Source: an uncultured Porphyromonadaceae bacterium
GTDB lineage: Bacteria; Bacteroidota; Bacteroidia; Bacteroidales; Muribaculaceae
Assembly (NCBI GenBank): GCA_947176355.1
Contig: CAMWQY010000168.1
Span: 1-6,153 of the forward strand
Length of the DNA stretch: 6,153 nt
Reading direction: 5' to 3'
Of the stretch, positions 1 through 5,853 are shown in pieces. The translations under genes and the position numbers were made by a program. Within the stretch, counting starts at the first letter, position 1. Each line of letters opens with the position of its first letter. Under the pieces are notes generated by a model that saw only the letters and a list, made by a program, of their open reading frames with translations, made no database searches and was not told the DNA's origin.

Positions 1-9
1 CTTCTGCGT

Positions 10-63
10 TGTCCGTTCTACTCCATTTGGCAATCCAAAGGTTTGGCAGCACGAGAACGGACA
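10..63 (+). repeat. Perfect 10-bp inverted repeat enclosing alternative hairpins
   Basis: TGTCCGTTCT (10-19) is the exact reverse complement of AGAACGGACA (54-63), giving a 10-bp stem with a 34-base interior. Inside it, TTTGG (26-30) can pair with CCAAA (35-39) over a CAAT loop, or the same CCAAA can pair with the next TTTGG (42-46). This looks like structured RNA or a protein-binding palindrome. I recognise no known RNA family. A tRNA 3' end was considered and rejected. Confidence 0.55.
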
Positions 64-89
64 CCAAAGTACGGCTCTCGCGCTTTTTT
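49..89 (+). terminator. Terminator-like hairpin with T-run (possible attenuator)
   Basis: The arms GCACGAGA (49-56) and TCTCGCGC (76-83) pair with a single A-C mismatch at 51/81. The loop is about 19 bases, and six T's (84-89) follow directly, as expected for a Rho-independent terminator. The loop is long and the stem modest, so strength is uncertain. The left arm overlaps the right arm (54-63) of a perfect 10-bp stem with 10-19, so the two folds exclude each other. It could end an upstream transcript or act as an attenuator 51 bases before the gene at 141. Confidence 0.45.
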
Positions 90-140
90 ATTTATAATCG
101 CTTTTGGAGAGTTGAGGCGAAATGAAACTAATTTCTGCTT

Positions 141-782
141 ATGGATATAATTCAATCCAACTGTAAGGAACCCCGAAAACATATTTGTTTCGGTGAGCCG
201 GAAGGGTGCGATCTGGATGAAATGACAGTAGATTATCGCTCGAGATATCTTGATGCAATTGAAGAAGGCCATCAGGCTCTCACGACCTATACTGATTTTA
301 TCTGTGGCGCACCCAACAAAAAAGAAGGCGAGGATATCAAGAAGTATTGCAAAAACAGCCATCAATTTCGTATGCCGAGCTCAACCGTGTATAATGCATA
401 CGAAAATCTCAAGAATGCCGGTCTTGAGAGGTATAACACCTTTGGTGATATTCATGCGGCTGTATATGAAGCGACAAGAGAGGTCAAACAATTCGGTATG
501 CTTGCAATCTATGACTTCACACAACGATATTGCTATAGCCGTGGCATAAAACCGGACGGTGTGTATCTTCATGCCGGTGTCGCTACGGGTGCAAGAGAAC
601 TGAAAAGGATGGGATATAGCCTTAATATCATAGACTTGGGCGACAGAGGCAGCATGATAGAGCTTTCATCGCTCCCGGCTCCTATCGCAGCGCTTGGCAC
701 TCTGCACGCGGAGAGTTTCCTCTGCATCTACAAGGATCTTCTCGCTAAGCTCGCAGCTTCGAGAAGCAATACTAATAATTAA
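141..782 (+). CDS. Hypothetical protein, 213 aa, soluble, function unknown
   Basis: I do not recognise the family with confidence and assign no function. The frame is open for 213 codons from ATG 141 to TAA 780-782, and an in-frame TAA at 129-131 makes 141 the first possible ATG. There is no signal peptide or membrane span, so it is probably cytoplasmic. The N-terminal 25 residues hold three cysteines (C8, C16, C23) but no clear zinc-binding pattern. The C-terminal half looks most domain-like: a predicted helix leads to VYLHAG (141-146), a helix with GARELKRMG, then a segment ending in ESFLCIYKDLL (191-201) and a polar tail. The VYLHAG and FLCIYK motifs resemble, from memory, conserved uncharacterised bacterial proteins. 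A later start at M28 (222) is possible. No Shine-Dalgarno sequence precedes the ATG, which is usual in Bacteroidota. No U-tract terminator follows; a REP-like cluster begins 48 bases downstream. Confidence 0.75.
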   Translation: MDIIQSNCKEPRKHICFGEPEGCDLDEMTVDYRSRYLDAIEEGHQALTTYTDFICGAPNKKEGEDIKKYCKNSHQFRMPSSTVYNAYENLKNAGLERYNTFGDIHAAVYEATREVKQFGMLAIYDFTQRYCYSRGIKPDGVYLHAGVATGARELKRMGYSLNIIDLGDRGSMIELSSLPAPIAALGTLHAESFLCIYKDLLAKLAASRSNTNN

Positions 783-828
783 TAATTAGGGTGTTAAGTT
801 CTATCTTCCTATTTTTAGAATCTGACTT

Positions 829-922
829 AGCAGCTCGGAGAGCTGCCATTATGTCAAAACCCCGGACTTCAGTCCGGGGCTACCCCGACAAAAGCCCAGT
901 AGCCTCGGAGAGGCGCTTTATG
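829..922. repeat. REP-like cluster of three palindromes
   Basis: Three perfect hairpins lie within about 90 bases. The first is GCAGCTC/GAGCTGC (830-836/840-846) with a GGA loop. The second is CCCCGGACT/AGTCCGGGG (860-868/871-879) with a TC loop. The third is GCCTC/GAGGC (902-906/910-914), again with a GGA loop. Hairpins one and three share the 9-mer CTCGGAGAG (834-842, 904-912), each followed 5-6 bases later by TTATG (849-853, 918-922), so they look like two diverged copies of one unit flanking a G+C-rich central palindrome. This is the architecture of dispersed REP/BIME elements, which in other bacteria are linked to RAYT (IS200-like Y1) transposases. Assignment to a REP family is inference, since copy number cannot be judged here. 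Confidence 0.6.
860..887 (+). repeat. G+C-rich palindrome with an alternative fold
   Basis: The central palindrome pairs CCCCGGACT (860-868) with AGTCCGGGG (871-879). Its right arm can instead fold forwards: CGGGG (875-879) pairs with CCCCG (883-887) over a CTA loop. The two folds use the same G-run and exclude each other. The local base composition is far richer in G+C than the surrounding A/T-rich spacer, which supports a separate origin. Confidence 0.5.
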
Positions 923-974
923 ATATAGTCATGATTTGGATACATAGAACTGAATACCCAATAAAGTAATAGTA

Positions 975-1006
975 TTTGAACAAAAAAATAATAATTAATA
1001 AACTAA
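975..1006 (+). promoter_or_regulatory. Weak candidate Bacteroidota-type promoter
   Basis: TTTG at 975-978 could serve as a -33 element. Twenty bases later comes TAAACTAA (999-1006), which shares the TA but not the TTTG of the usual TAnnTTTG -7 box. An A7 run sits in the spacer. The position is plausible for the large gene, but the -7 match is poor and the leader would be only about 10-20 bases long. I record it as the best candidate seen rather than as a firm call. Confidence 0.2.
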
Positions 1007-1018
1007 CTAAAAACATTC

Positions 1019-1090
1019 ATGCTTATGAAGCAAAAACTATTGTTTCTGCTGGTAGTATTCTCTTTCTTGCTACCAGTACCGCTTTCGGCT
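1019..1090 (+). other. Signal peptide of the large surface protein
   Basis: Residues 1-24 show a basic start (K4, K6), an unbroken hydrophobic core (residues 7-18) and the sequence PVPLSA before Y25, a good signal peptidase I site. There is no lipobox cysteine, so it is not a lipoprotein. Starting at M3 (1025) would give a more typical MKQK N-terminus and leave the cleavage site unchanged. Confidence 0.85.
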
Positions 1091-4000
1091 TACGATTTCG
1101 AGTCGGACGGAATATACTATGATCTCGGCGAAAGCCAAGATGATAGTGGAAATCCCATTTATATCGCAAGTGTAGTGGAGTCTCCAGATGACAACAAGTA
1201 TTCCGGCGATATCATCATACCTTCCACTATTGAATATGACGGTCAAACTTACTCTGTGGTGTCGATTAAAGCTTTAGCTTTCTACTACTGCACACGCCTG
1301 ACCTCTGTGAAGATTCCGAATTCCGTCACTACAATTGGTGAAAGTGCTTTCCTCAATTGTAGTGGCCTCACATCCGTGACACTCTCCAATTCTTTGACCA
1401 AGATTGAATACAGAACTTTTAGTTTCTGTGGGTCTCTATCTTCAATCGAGATCCCCAACTCGGTGACATCGATTGAAGCTGAGGCTTTCACTGACTGTTA
1501 TAAGCTCACTTCCATTGAGATTCCAAATTCAGTGAAAAGTATTGGGGAAATGGCATTTCACGCCTGCAACAGCATAACTTCTGTTATCATCCCGAGCTCG
1601 GTTACCTTTATAGGAAATCAAGCTTTCAGACAGAACCATAGTCTTAAATTATTTATAATCCAGTCAACTAACGTAACTTTTGACGGAGATATATTTTACG
1701 AGATAAATGGTCCTTGGTATATATTTGCTCCTGAATCATTAGATTGTACCGGCATAGTAGGAAATAGGAACTGTGAAATCAGAACTTTTAAAAATAGTGA
1801 AAACCTCATTATCCTTGAGGATGGAACAATTCTTAGCGATAACGGTAAAACTCTGTTTTTTGTACCCCTCTATACATCAGGTATAGACTATGTAATACCT
1901 GAAGGTGTTACGAAAATTCCCTCAAATGCATTCATTAACATGTATGGTGCTGTCTTTGACTTTAAGGAAAATTCTAATGGCAAACGTTTTCTCAACACGC
2001 TCACAATACCGTCTACTATTGAAGAAATCGAGCCTGATGCCTTCTTAATGACCGAAATTGAAAAGGTAAATTTCACTAATTGGTCTAATTGGTATTCCAA
2101 CGTAAAACTAAGAAACTTCTATTCTAATCCTTATTGGAACAGTAAGCCATTTGCCAATGGAATACAGGTGACTACTCAGGAGCTAACAGATGGTATGACA
2201 GAAATTCCTGATTACATTCACTATGGTCTGGGAGAATACAAGAATGAGATTGAACTGCCAAGATCGATCAAGCGCATCGGTGCATACGCTTTCTATAATA
2301 ACAAGGAACTTTACTCCGTAATCCTACCGAAAGGACTTGAAGAAATCGGAGAATCTGCCTTTGAAGGATGCATTCTTCTTGAAAATCCATCCTTCCCTGC
2401 CGGACTCAAGAAAATAGAAGATGGTGCATACAAAGATTGTACCTTCATCACTGAGATAGTTCTTCCGGAAGGATTAACAATGCTTGGAAGTAGACCATCT
2501 GGAATCGAAATTTCAGATTCCCAAGAGAAAAAGGGAGTCTTTCAGGGGTGTTTGAGTCTTGAAAGGGCTGTACTAACTGCAGATTTGGATTATCTTCCTG
2601 ACTTTTTGTTTGAAGGGTGTTATTATTATCTTGATAAAGTTTATCTTCCTCTCAAACTAAAGACCATTGGAAACAAGTCTTTCTATCGATGTCAAAGTAT
2701 TGATGAAATCACTTTCCCAGCCACCCTTGAATCAATAGGAGAAAGTGCTTTTGGCAACTGTCATGCCTTATCAAAATTGGTTATTCCTGATGGTGTTAAG
2801 GTTATAGGAAAAAGGGCATTCGAAAGTATGGACAATTTAACCAGTGTTTCTATAGGAAATGGAATTGAAACCATTCCTGACTATGCCTTTTATAATTCTT
2901 ATTCGCTAAAAACCATTAAATTCCCAGATGGACTTAAAGAAATTGGAGCCTATGCATTTGCAATTAATCCCTGGCTGTCTAAGCAGAGTCATATAGGATC
3001 CGTTATACTTCCCTCTACTGTTACCAAAATAGGAGATTACGCCTTTAATCATCAAGTATATATAAGTACTCTCGTGATTCCTGACGAGGTTGAGAGTCTC
3101 GGTCCAGAAAGTTGCGGTTGTCCTTCCATTCTGACCCTCGGCAGTAGTATTAAGTATATAGATGCAGCTGCATTTAGTTGTGGTAGACTCTATACCCTAC
3201 GTGTCAAGGCCCACATGCCGCCGACTCTTTCGGAGGCATTACCCGTGAGCGGTGACGACCAGCTCACGCTCATTGTTAACAAAGGACGTTTCTCCACCTA
3301 CGACACTAATGCTCACTGGAGACTGTTCGACAGAATTATTGAGGAAGGGTATACGGAAGTCGAGATTTATCTCGACGGCACCTATAGTTTAGCTGAGGAA
3401 ATAAGGATGCAGTCCGGTTATATGCCGGCTATGGTCACTAAGATGATGGTAGATGGTCCTCTTTCAGAACAAGACCTGCGTGTGATTAAGGAGAACATGG
3501 TAGCCTTGACAAGCCTTGACCTCAGCAATGTGACAAACCTTACTGAACTCCCTGATGAGCAGTTCAAAGGTTCACTCCTTACAGAAGTCTTCCTCCCCGA
3601 CAATCTTGAGATAATCGGCAATAGTGCTTTCGATAACTGCAGTTTGCTTAAGCTCGAAAGTCTTCCTTCATCAGTCAAGAGAATCGGCAGATATGCCTTC
3701 TCGAATTGTCCGGAAGTAAATATCAAGAATCTTCCAGAGTCTCTCGAGTATATCGGTTTTGAAGCATTCTCCAATTCAGGTATGCGTGAAGTAGTGGCAG
3801 ATAACTTGCTTTCCGAAATTGAACACAGTGCCTTCAGCAAATGTACGCTGCTTGAGCGTGCCGACCTAAGCAAGGCTGCTATCAATAGTATTTCGGATTA
3901 TGTTTTCTCGGGTTGTAAAGAGCTCGATGAGGTAATCCTTCCCTCATCCGTCAAGTCTATTGGCAGAGAAGCTTTCAGAGGTACCGCTATCCGCAACATT

Positions 4001-5851
4001 GATTTCATCTCAGAAGTCGAGACCATTGGAGAAGGCGCATTCGGCAATAACCGCCGCCTTGTCAGCGCCACACTTCCAGAATCAATTACAAGAGTTGAAT
4101 CGAGCATTTTTGAAAATTGTCCACGACTCATCTCCGTTTCCATGCCAATGGGTACGACAGATGTGGGCCAAAATATTTTACGTGGGGACCGTAAGCTCGC
4201 TAACATCAGTTGCTCCGCACCCGAACCTCCGGAAGCAGAAACCGGAGCTCTCGATGGTCTGCGCTACCGCTATGTGACCCTCGCCATTCCTACACTAAGC
4301 TTCCGCAAATATCTTAATGCCACACAATGGGGAAAATTAGAATGCATAAGGAATATCATCAAGCTCAATATAAATCGTGGCATCAAAGTCACCAATGCAG
4401 CTGAAAAAGAGTATCAGGAAATGCTCGAAGAGGATGCATTGGAGGCTGCACAGGAAGCTGCTGCCCAGCAGAACGGCGGCATGAGTCCGGCACGCGCTAT
4501 GCGCCGTGCAGCCGCACGAGCAAATACTCCTCAGAATTTCGCTACTCTATTTGACGGAGCACAGATTGCTTCTAATGAAGGAAGCAACAACCGTATTTTC
4601 ATCACCCCCAATCCGGGCGTTAACGTGATCTCCATCCTTTTCGACGGTGAAGAACTCATCGAGTCATTTGACGGACAGTCAATACTTCTCCCGGAAGGCA
4701 AATACGGGACTCTCGAGATCATCACCGATGCCAAGCCGGTGCTTGCCGAAAGCATCCTTCTCAGCGACAAGGAACTTAGCCTCACAGCTTCCGAGACAGC
4801 CAAGTTGACCGCCACCGTCGGTCCCGACGATGCCGACGACAAGACCGTGACATGGTCTTCAAGCGACGAGTCCATTGCCCTCGTTGATGAAAACGGAGAG
4901 GTGACAGTGACCGGCGTGGGCAACGTGACGATTATTGCTTCCTGCGGTGAAGTGAAATCTGAGTGTGCCCTCAAGTGCTATCCTCAGACCGGCGATGCCA
5001 ACTGGAACGGCAACGTCACCATCGCAGACGCCGTGGACATCTCCAACTTCGTGGTGAAGAAGAAGACGGCTCCTAAAGGATGGGACGAAAAGGAATGGAT
5101 GGAGTTCTATACTTTCGGAGCAAATGCAAACAATAGCGAGGACGGCGAAATCACCTTCGCGGATGCAACCGCGGCTGTAAGGATCGCCCTTGCAAACCCT
5201 GTGGCAGCTTCCATGCAAAACCGTATCGGAGCACCCTACGGCAAATTCAATGAGACTGCTGATGCGCTCGTGATCGCAGCATCGGGAGAATCCAAAGACG
5301 GCAAGGCTTCCGTGGCTGTCAAGTTCGACAACTCCATGGAGTATGTCGCCCTCCAGGCTGACATTTTCATCCCCGACGGCATGGACATCGAGGTCAAGGC
5401 CGGAAGCAGGGCTGCCAACCATGCACTGGAGACAATGAGATTTGACGAAAACCATCTCCGCGTGGCTCTCTTCGACCTTGGGAACAAGGCATTCTCAGCA
5501 GGCGACGATGCTATCCTTGAGATTGTAGCCGAGGGCAACATATCCGACATTGAAAACCTTGCAATCTCCAACATCCTTGCAGCCGACTCTGATGCCAATG
5601 AATATCTGCTTGGCTCAAGAATGGGAGCTATGACAGGCGTGGAAGGAGTTTCCAACGATGCTGTCATCATAGAGAAGATTTCTGACGGCATACAGGTTTC
5701 CAATGCCGCAGGCAAGAGAATCGACATCTTCACCATGGATGGTCAGGCTGTCAGGTCGTTCGTTGCCAACGGCTCCATCGAGACAATAAATCTCCCTGCC
5801 GGCATCTACATCGTCAAGGCAGGCGACAAGAACCTTAAAGTAATATTGTGA
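1019..5851 (+). CDS. Secreted BspA-type leucine-rich repeat protein with BIG2, dockerin-like, cohesin-like and T9SS sorting domains
   Basis: This is a 1610-residue exported surface protein. Residues 1-24 form a signal peptide: MLMK, a long hydrophobic core, then LSA|Y. Residues 25-79 are the N-terminal cap common before BspA repeats. A first leucine-rich (LRR_5) solenoid spans about 80-723, with five strict 23-residue units at 94-208 and an aromatic-rich insert near 352-373, and is capped at 724-778. A short linker leads to a second solenoid (about 835-1059) with its own cap (1060-1113). Then come a beta-rich stretch with an Ala-rich charged insert (1129-1168), a BIG2 Ig-like domain (1243-1320), a split dockerin-like domain (1325-1394), a cohesin-like domain (1416-1534) and a T9SS type A sorting domain (1540-1610). 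Family knowledge implies Sec export, T9SS translocation, removal of the sorting domain and surface attachment or release. BspA relatives bind host proteins or other bacteria; the ligand here is unknown. M3 (1025) is an equally good start. The next gene begins 2 bases after the stop. Confidence 0.93.
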   Translation: MLMKQKLLFLLVVFSFLLPVPLSAYDFESDGIYYDLGESQDDSGNPIYIASVVESPDDNKYSGDIIIPSTIEYDGQTYSVVSIKALAFYYCTRLTSVKIPNSVTTIGESAFLNCSGLTSVTLSNSLTKIEYRTFSFCGSLSSIEIPNSVTSIEAEAFTDCYKLTSIEIPNSVKSIGEMAFHACNSITSVIIPSSVTFIGNQAFRQNHSLKLFIIQSTNVTFDGDIFYEINGPWYIFAPESLDCTGIVGNRNCEIRTFKNSENLIILEDGTILSDNGKTLFFVPLYTSGIDYVIPEGVTKIPSNAFINMYGAVFDFKENSNGKRFLNTLTIPSTIEEIEPDAFLMTEIEKVNFTNWSNWYSNVKLRNFYSNPYWNSKPFANGIQVTTQELTDGMTEIPDYIHYGLGEYKNEIELPRSIKRIGAYAFYNNKELYSVILPKGLEEIGESAFEGCILLENPSFPAGLKKIEDGAYKDCTFITEIVLPEGLTMLGSRPSGIEISDSQEKKGVFQGCLSLERAVLTADLDYLPDFLFEGCYYYLDKVYLPLKLKTIGNKSFYRCQSIDEITFPATLESIGESAFGNCHALSKLVIPDGVKVIGKRAFESMDNLTSVSIGNGIETIPDYAFYNSYSLKTIKFPDGLKEIGAYAFAINPWLSKQSHIGSVILPSTVTKIGDYAFNHQVYISTLVIPDEVESLGPESCGCPSILTLGSSIKYIDAAAFSCGRLYTLRVKAHMPPTLSEALPVSGDDQLTLIVNKGRFSTYDTNAHWRLFDRIIEEGYTEVEIYLDGTYSLAEEIRMQSGYMPAMVTKMMVDGPLSEQDLRVIKENMVALTSLDLSNVTNLTELPDEQFKGSLLTEVFLPDNLEIIGNSAFDNCSLLKLESLPSSVKRIGRYAFSNCPEVNIKNLPESLEYIGFEAFSNSGMREVVADNLLSEIEHSAFSKCTLLERADLSKAAINSISDYVFSGCKELDEVILPSSVKSIGREAFRGTAIRNIDFISEVETIGEGAFGNNRRLVSATLPESITRVESSIFENCPRLISVSMPMGTTDVGQNILRGDRKLANISCSAPEPPEAETGALDGLRYRYVTLAIPTLSFRKYLNATQWGKLECIRNIIKLNINRGIKVTNAAEKEYQEMLEEDALEAAQEAAAQQNGGMSPARAMRRAAARANTPQNFATLFDGAQIASNEGSNNRIFITPNPGVNVISILFDGEELIESFDGQSILLPEGKYGTLEIITDAKPVLAESILLSDKELSLTASETAKLTATVGPDDADDKTVTWSSSDESIALVDENGEVTVTGVGNVTIIASCGEVKSECALKCYPQTGDANWNGNVTIADAVDISNFVVKKKTAPKGWDEKEWMEFYTFGANANNSEDGEITFADATAAVRIALANPVAASMQNRIGAPYGKFNETADALVIAASGESKDGKASVAVKFDNSMEYVALQADIFIPDGMDIEVKAGSRAANHALETMRFDENHLRVALFDLGNKAFSAGDDAILEIVAEGNISDIENLAISNILAADSDANEYLLGSRMGAMTGVEGVSNDAVIIEKISDGIQVSNAAGKRIDIFTMDGQAVRSFVANGSIETINLPAGIYIVKAGDKNLKVIL
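1298..1642 (+). repeat. Five tandem 69-base units coding 23-residue leucine-rich repeats
   Basis: Residues 94-116, 117-139, 140-162, 163-185 and 186-208 are five consecutive units of exactly 23 residues on the pattern LTSVxIPNSVTxIGExAFxxC. The first four units keep a cysteine near the end. They encode the regular part of a right-handed solenoid of the BspA type (LRR_5). The protein repeats are close while the DNA copies differ at many positions, so this is an old tandem array rather than a fresh duplication. More degenerate units continue downstream in the same gene. Confidence 0.9.
4745..4978 (+). other. BIG2 (bacterial Ig-like group 2) domain
   Basis: Residues 1243-1320 match the BIG2 pattern in order: ILLSDKELSL, then LTATVGPDDADDKTVTW, SSSDESIALVDENGEVT, and a closing strand with GNVTIIA. 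Such domains act as rigid beta-sandwich spacers or adhesion modules in surface proteins. Here it separates the leucine-rich part from the dockerin/cohesin-like tail. Two cysteines (CGEVKSEC) lie near its end. Confidence 0.85.
4991..5200 (+). other. Split dockerin-like domain with two calcium-loop motifs
   Basis: The first loop, GDANWNGNVTIAD, places D1326, N1328, N1330 and D1337 at the 1, 3, 5 and 12 positions of a dockerin-type EF loop. The second, NNSEDGEITFAD, places N1371, S1373, D1375 and D1382 at the same positions. A helix-like segment follows each loop. The two are separated by 33 residues containing a lysine-rich and tryptophan-containing stretch, longer than I expect for cellulosomal dockerins. 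Calcium binding is likely but weaker than in canonical dockerins, because Asn and Ser replace several Asp. Confidence 0.7.
5264..5620 (+). other. Cohesin-like beta-sandwich module
   Basis: Residues 1416-1534 have the alternating strand pattern of the cohesin / carbohydrate-binding-like fold, with the diagnostic YVALQADIFIPDG (1442-1454) and a later FSAGDDAILEIVAEG. The next gene carries the aligned motif YYGFQAEVKLPAG at its residues 51-63. In Bacteroidales such modules commonly sit just before the T9SS sorting domain; a dockerin partner has not been shown for this type as far as I know. Confidence 0.6.
5636..5848 (+). other. T9SS type A C-terminal sorting domain
   Basis: Residues 1540-1610 end in the typical sequence IDIFTMDGQAVRSF, then INLPAGIYIVKAGDKNLKVI and a final Leu. 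The GIYIVK core and the closing K-V-I/L beta strand are hallmarks of Por secretion-system tails. In the known pathway this domain guides the protein through the type IX secretion system and is then removed by the PorU sortase. Confidence 0.85.
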
Positions 5852-5853
5852 AT

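Larger units (their letters stand above)
1..140. other. Non-coding left edge, structured
   Basis: I see no credible gene in these bases. The first ~90 bases are dominated by inverted repeats: TGTCCGTTCT at 10-19 matches AGAACGGACA at 54-63, and TTTGG at 26-30 pairs with CCAAA at 35-39. They end in a T-run at 84-89. Bases 90-140 are an A/T-leaning leader in front of the first gene. An in-frame stop (TAA, 129-131) shows that the gene starting at 141 does not extend into this stretch. Whether it is the tail of an upstream transcript or the 5' leader of the first gene cannot be decided from the window. Confidence 0.6.
783..1018. other. Intergenic region with palindrome cluster and A/T-rich leader
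   Basis: This 236-base gap holds no credible gene. Its middle (about 829-922) contains three perfect palindromes annotated separately. The rest is A/T-rich: TAATAATTAATAA occurs at 773-785, across the stop of the upstream gene, and again at 989-1001 just before the next gene. An A7 run lies at 982-988. None of the hairpins is followed by a T-run, so they are poor candidates for an intrinsic terminator. A promoter for the large gene should lie in 915-1010. Confidence 0.7.

Noticed and set aside
1..25. Possible tRNA 3' end finishing in CTCCA
   Set aside because: The preceding bases do not give the TTCRANY loop of a T-arm at the right distance, and the bases pair better in the 10-bp stem with 54-63.
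18..365. 115-codon open frame on the minus strand
   Set aside because: It lies across the structured left edge and the first half of the plus-strand gene, and has no recognisable domain or leader. It is a shadow frame.
829..922. Palindromes as intrinsic terminator of the first gene
   Set aside because: None of the three hairpins is followed by a T-run on the plus strand, and the shared CTCGGAGAG units fit a dispersed repeat better.
829..922. CRISPR array
   Set aside because: There are only two short similar units, themselves palindromic with different stems, and no regular repeat-spacer periodicity.
982..988. A7 run as a phase-variation switch
   Set aside because: Seven A's in an A/T-rich leader are common by chance, and no convincing promoter spacing depends on the run.
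1298..1642. Recent tandem duplication or phase-variable repeat
   Set aside because: The protein repeats are alike but the DNA units differ at many positions, so slippage-prone identity is lacking.
3418..3885. Minus-strand open frame of 155 codons inside the leucine-rich region
   Set aside because: It is Ser/Leu-rich with no domain, a product of the repetitive codons on the plus strand, which encode a clear repeat protein.
4859..5455. Minus-strand open frame of 198 codons opposite BIG2/dockerin/cohesin
   Set aside because: The plus strand encodes three recognisable domains here. The minus frame has no coherent fold and follows from the G+C-rich codon pattern.
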